This document shows, piece by piece, positions 61,878-64,000 of a DNA stretch of 64,000 nt. Source of the DNA: Alcaligenaceae bacterium (GTDB taxonomy: Bacteria; Pseudomonadota; Gammaproteobacteria; Burkholderiales; Burkholderiaceae_B); assembly GCA_013416435.1 (NCBI GenBank), contig JACCEN010000016.1:1-64000 (forward strand), given 5' to 3'. The notes under the pieces were generated by a model. It was given only the letters and a program-made list of their open reading frames with translations, had not been told where the DNA came from and did no database searches. Made by a program: the position numbers and the translations under genes. Positions within the stretch are counted from its first letter, which is position 1, and the number at the start of each line of letters is the position of its first letter.

Positions 61878-63008
61878 ATGAACCAAGCAGTAGGTTTAGT
61901 CGGTTGGCGCGGCATGGTGGGATCCGTCCTGATGCAGCGCATGCGCGACGAGAATGATTTTTCCCTGTTCCAGCCGGTGTTCTTTTCCACCAGCAATGCG
62001 GGCGGCGCGGCCCCCGCATGGGCGGACGGCGCCGGGCCTCTTCAAGATGCATACGACATCGAGGCCCTGAAAAAACTCCCCATCATTCTGACCGCCCAGG
62101 GCGGCGACTACACCACTGCGGTTCATTCCAAACTGCGCGCTGCCGGCTGGAACGGCGTCTGGATCGATGCCGCCAGCACCTTGCGCATGTCCGACGACGC
62201 CATCATCGTGCTCGACCCGGTCAATCGCCCGGTCATCGACGCGGCGCTGGATCGCGGCATCAAGAACTACATCGGCGGCAACTGCACCGTGAGCTGCATG
62301 CTCATGGGCCTGGCCGGCCTGTTCAACCAGGATCTCATCGACTGGATGACCAGCATGACCTACCAGGCGGCATCCGGCGGCGGCGCGCAGCACATGCGCG
62401 AACTACTGACGCAATTCGGCCTGTTGAATGCGGCGGTCAAGCCTTTGCTCGACGATCCCGCATCCGCCATTCTCGAGATCGATCGCGGCATCCTGACGGC
62501 CCAGAAGGATCCGGCCCTGCCGCAACAGCAATTCGGCGTGCCGCTGGGCGGCAACCTGATTCCCTGGATCGACAAGGACCTGGGCGACGGCATGTCGCGC
62601 GAAGAGTGGAAAGCCGGCGCGGAAACCAACAAGATCCTCGGGCGCGGCGAAGCCTTCGGCACACCCGCCACCCCAATCGACGGCCTGTGCGTGCGGATCG
62701 GCGCCATGCGCTGCCACAGCCAGGCCCTGACCATCAAGCTCAATCGCGACGTACCGCTCGATGAAATCACGGACATCGTGCGTGAAGGCTCCAACTGGGC
62801 CAAAGTCGTCCCGAACGAACGCGAAGCGACCATGCGTGATCTCACGCCCGTTGCCGTGACCGGCACACTGGATATTCCGGTCGGGCGCATGCGCAAGCTC
62901 TCCATGGGGCCTGAGTACCTCAGCGCCTTCACGGTGGGAGATCAACTGTTGTGGGGCGCGGCAGAGCCATTGCGCCGCATGCTGCGTATTGCTTTGGGTG
63001 AACTGTAA
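61878..63008 (+). CDS. asd: Aspartate-semialdehyde dehydrogenase
   Basis: Asd makes aspartate semialdehyde, the branch point to lysine/diaminopimelate, threonine and methionine. The 376-residue gammaproteobacterial-type enzyme has [18 protein letters not shown], the nucleophile Cys136 in [13 protein letters not shown], and the catalytic His in [16 protein letters not shown]. It lies 40 bp after leuB and 3 bp before fimV. Confidence 0.97.
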   Translation: MNQAVGLVGWRGMVGSVLMQRMRDENDFSLFQPVFFSTSNAGGAAPAWADGAGPLQDAYDIEALKKLPIILTAQGGDYTTAVHSKLRAAGWNGVWIDAASTLRMSDDAIIVLDPVNRPVIDAALDRGIKNYIGGNCTVSCMLMGLAGLFNQDLIDWMTSMTYQAASGGGAQHMRELLTQFGLLNAAVKPLLDDPASAILEIDRGILTAQKDPALPQQQFGVPLGGNLIPWIDKDLGDGMSREEWKAGAETNKILGRGEAFGTPATPIDGLCVRIGAMRCHSQALTIKLNRDVPLDEITDIVREGSNWAKVVPNEREATMRDLTPVAVTGTLDIPVGRMRKLSMGPEYLSAFTVGDQLLWGAAEPLRRMLRIALGEL

Positions 63009-63011
63009 AAA

Positions 63012-64000
63012 TGCAAATGTCCCGCTGGATGTCATCGTCTTTTGCTTTAGTATTCAAAACTAAACCTTTGGTCGGGGCGCTGGCGGCATCATTGCTGATA
63101 TGCCCGGCCGTCCATGCCGCCTCCTTCGGCCATTCGCGCGTCGTGTCGGCGCCCGGCCAGGCCCTGCGCATCGACGTACCGGTCAGCCAGCTGAGCGCCG
63201 ACGACTTGCGCAGTTTCTCGGTATCGCCCGCGCCCATGGCTGCATGGTCCGAGGCGGGGCTGATCCCGCCGGTCGACTTGGCCACCCTGACCACGCAGCT
63301 GGTCGACGGCTACGCGCCGGGCAGCAAGGTCATCCAGCTGCGTTCCAGCCAGCCGTTCAACAGGCCGGTGGCCGACGTCCTGCTCGATGTCCATACGGCT
63401 TCGGGGCGGCAGCGTTATCAAGTCAGCCTGTTGACCCGCACGGATGCCAGCATCGACTTGGCGTCGGTTGCCGGCCCCGAGGGCGGCATGCCGGTATCCG
63501 ATCACAAGGCGGGCGCGTCCATACGCGTGAAAACCGGCGACACCATGTTTGCCATCGCCCGGCGGCATGCCGTCAGAGGCGTCTCCGATTACCAGATGAT
63601 GATGGCGCTCTTCCGGGCCAATCCGAAGGCCTTCATTCATGAGAACGTCAACCTTGTCAGGGCGGGGTCCACGCTGGTGATGCCCGACAAGGCGGCACTG
63701 ACTGCAATTTCCGACCGCGAGGCCCGGCGTCTCTTCATGCAGCATGCCCAGGCTTTTGCGCGGTACCGCCGGGCTTCAGCCGGTGTGGTGCCGGTGGTGG
63801 GGCAGCAAGGCGCGGCAGCCGCAGCCGGCGACGTGGTCCAGGCCATGCCGTCCGAATCGGCTCAAGCGCCCGCAGACACGCGCAAGCAGGATCTGCTGCG
63901 GCTTTCCGATCAGCCGTCCGCGTCTGCTGCCGGGGCGACCAATGGGCAAGCAGGCTCGGGCGCGGCAGGCGACTCCGCAGTAACGTCTGCGGCCGGTGCC
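63012..64000 (+). CDS. fimV: FimV-family LysM protein, N-terminal part (runs off the window)
   Basis: The first 329 codons are in the window. A signal-like segment (ALAASLLICPAVHAA) is followed by the FimV N-domain (FGHSRVVSAPGQALRIDVPV and AWSEAGLIPPVDLATLTTQL). A LysM domain lies near residues 170-225 (IRVKTGDTMFAIARR, then MMMALFRANPKAF and VRAGSTLVMPD). A low-complexity region then begins. FimV proteins bind peptidoglycan and help type IV pilus assembly or polarity. The asd-fimV order is common. ATG 63018 is a possible alternative start. Confidence 0.9.

Overview
This window looks like the chromosome of a betaproteobacterium of the family Alcaligenaceae (Bordetella / Achromobacter / Pusillimonas-like). 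That rests on the high GC content, the recA-recX-DUF2889-sucCD-terC order, hemCDXY, leuCDB-asd-fimV, a 430-residue PyrB and a BPSS1780-family membrane protein. The species cannot be told from the sequence alone.

Layout. 1-1906 is a small, AT-richer mobile-DNA scar lying against the 3' end of a tRNA(CAU) gene. It holds the start of an IS1634-type transposase, an orphan ORF with its own terminator, a HigBA toxin-antitoxin pair, two tiny coupled ORFs and the N-terminus of a phage tape-measure protein. 2113-10250 is an alpha-2-macroglobulin / penicillin-binding protein 1C pair. 10366-13780 holds a SecD-P1-like lipoprotein, a membrane protein, an aspartate carbamoyltransferase with an N-terminal helix-turn-helix, and rdgC. 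14240-18311 (minus) is a TctDE-type two-component system followed by an MHS-family transporter. 18437-30767 is mostly housekeeping: SOS-regulated recA and recX, DUF2889, sucCD, a TerC-family protein, a 41-residue membrane peptide, hemCDXY, ppa, a fumarylacetoacetase-family enzyme and a PhnP-like hydrolase. 30892-40163 is a compact Tad/Flp-type pilus or secretion locus whose ATPase is fused to an FHA domain. 40136-50129 holds a membrane protein, thrB, dusA, a CBS protein, yihY, DUF2069, selO, aroC, an M48 metalloprotease and a YkvI-type transporter. 50425-58284 is a Dpp/Opp-type peptide ABC transporter with an M81 (MlrC-like) metallopeptidase and a LysR regulator. 58554-64000 is leuCDB, asd and the beginning of fimV.

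The most conspicuous structure not explained by genes is a family of 29-30 bp near-perfect palindromes (arm GGGGTCAGACCCC, 4-bp centre, arm GGGGTCTGACCCC). About 17 full copies fall in seven intergenic loci from 13.9 kb onward; none lie in the first 13.8 kb. At three loci (dusA, the YkvI gene and the LysR gene) the repeat forms the last codons and stop of the gene. One copy carries a compensatory base change that keeps pairing perfect, so the palindrome, not just the sequence, appears to be maintained.

Several sets of genes appear to work together. The A2M and PBP1C genes share a 4-bp overlap and probably form a periplasmic defence/repair pair. tctD, tctE and the MHS transporter form one minus-strand module. 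The hem genes form one tetrapyrrole operon. The Tad genes overlap by a few bases and probably form one transcript. The ABC genes plus the M81 enzyme form an import-and-hydrolysis module for peptide-like compounds. Product names come from motif and family recognition by eye; no database search was possible.
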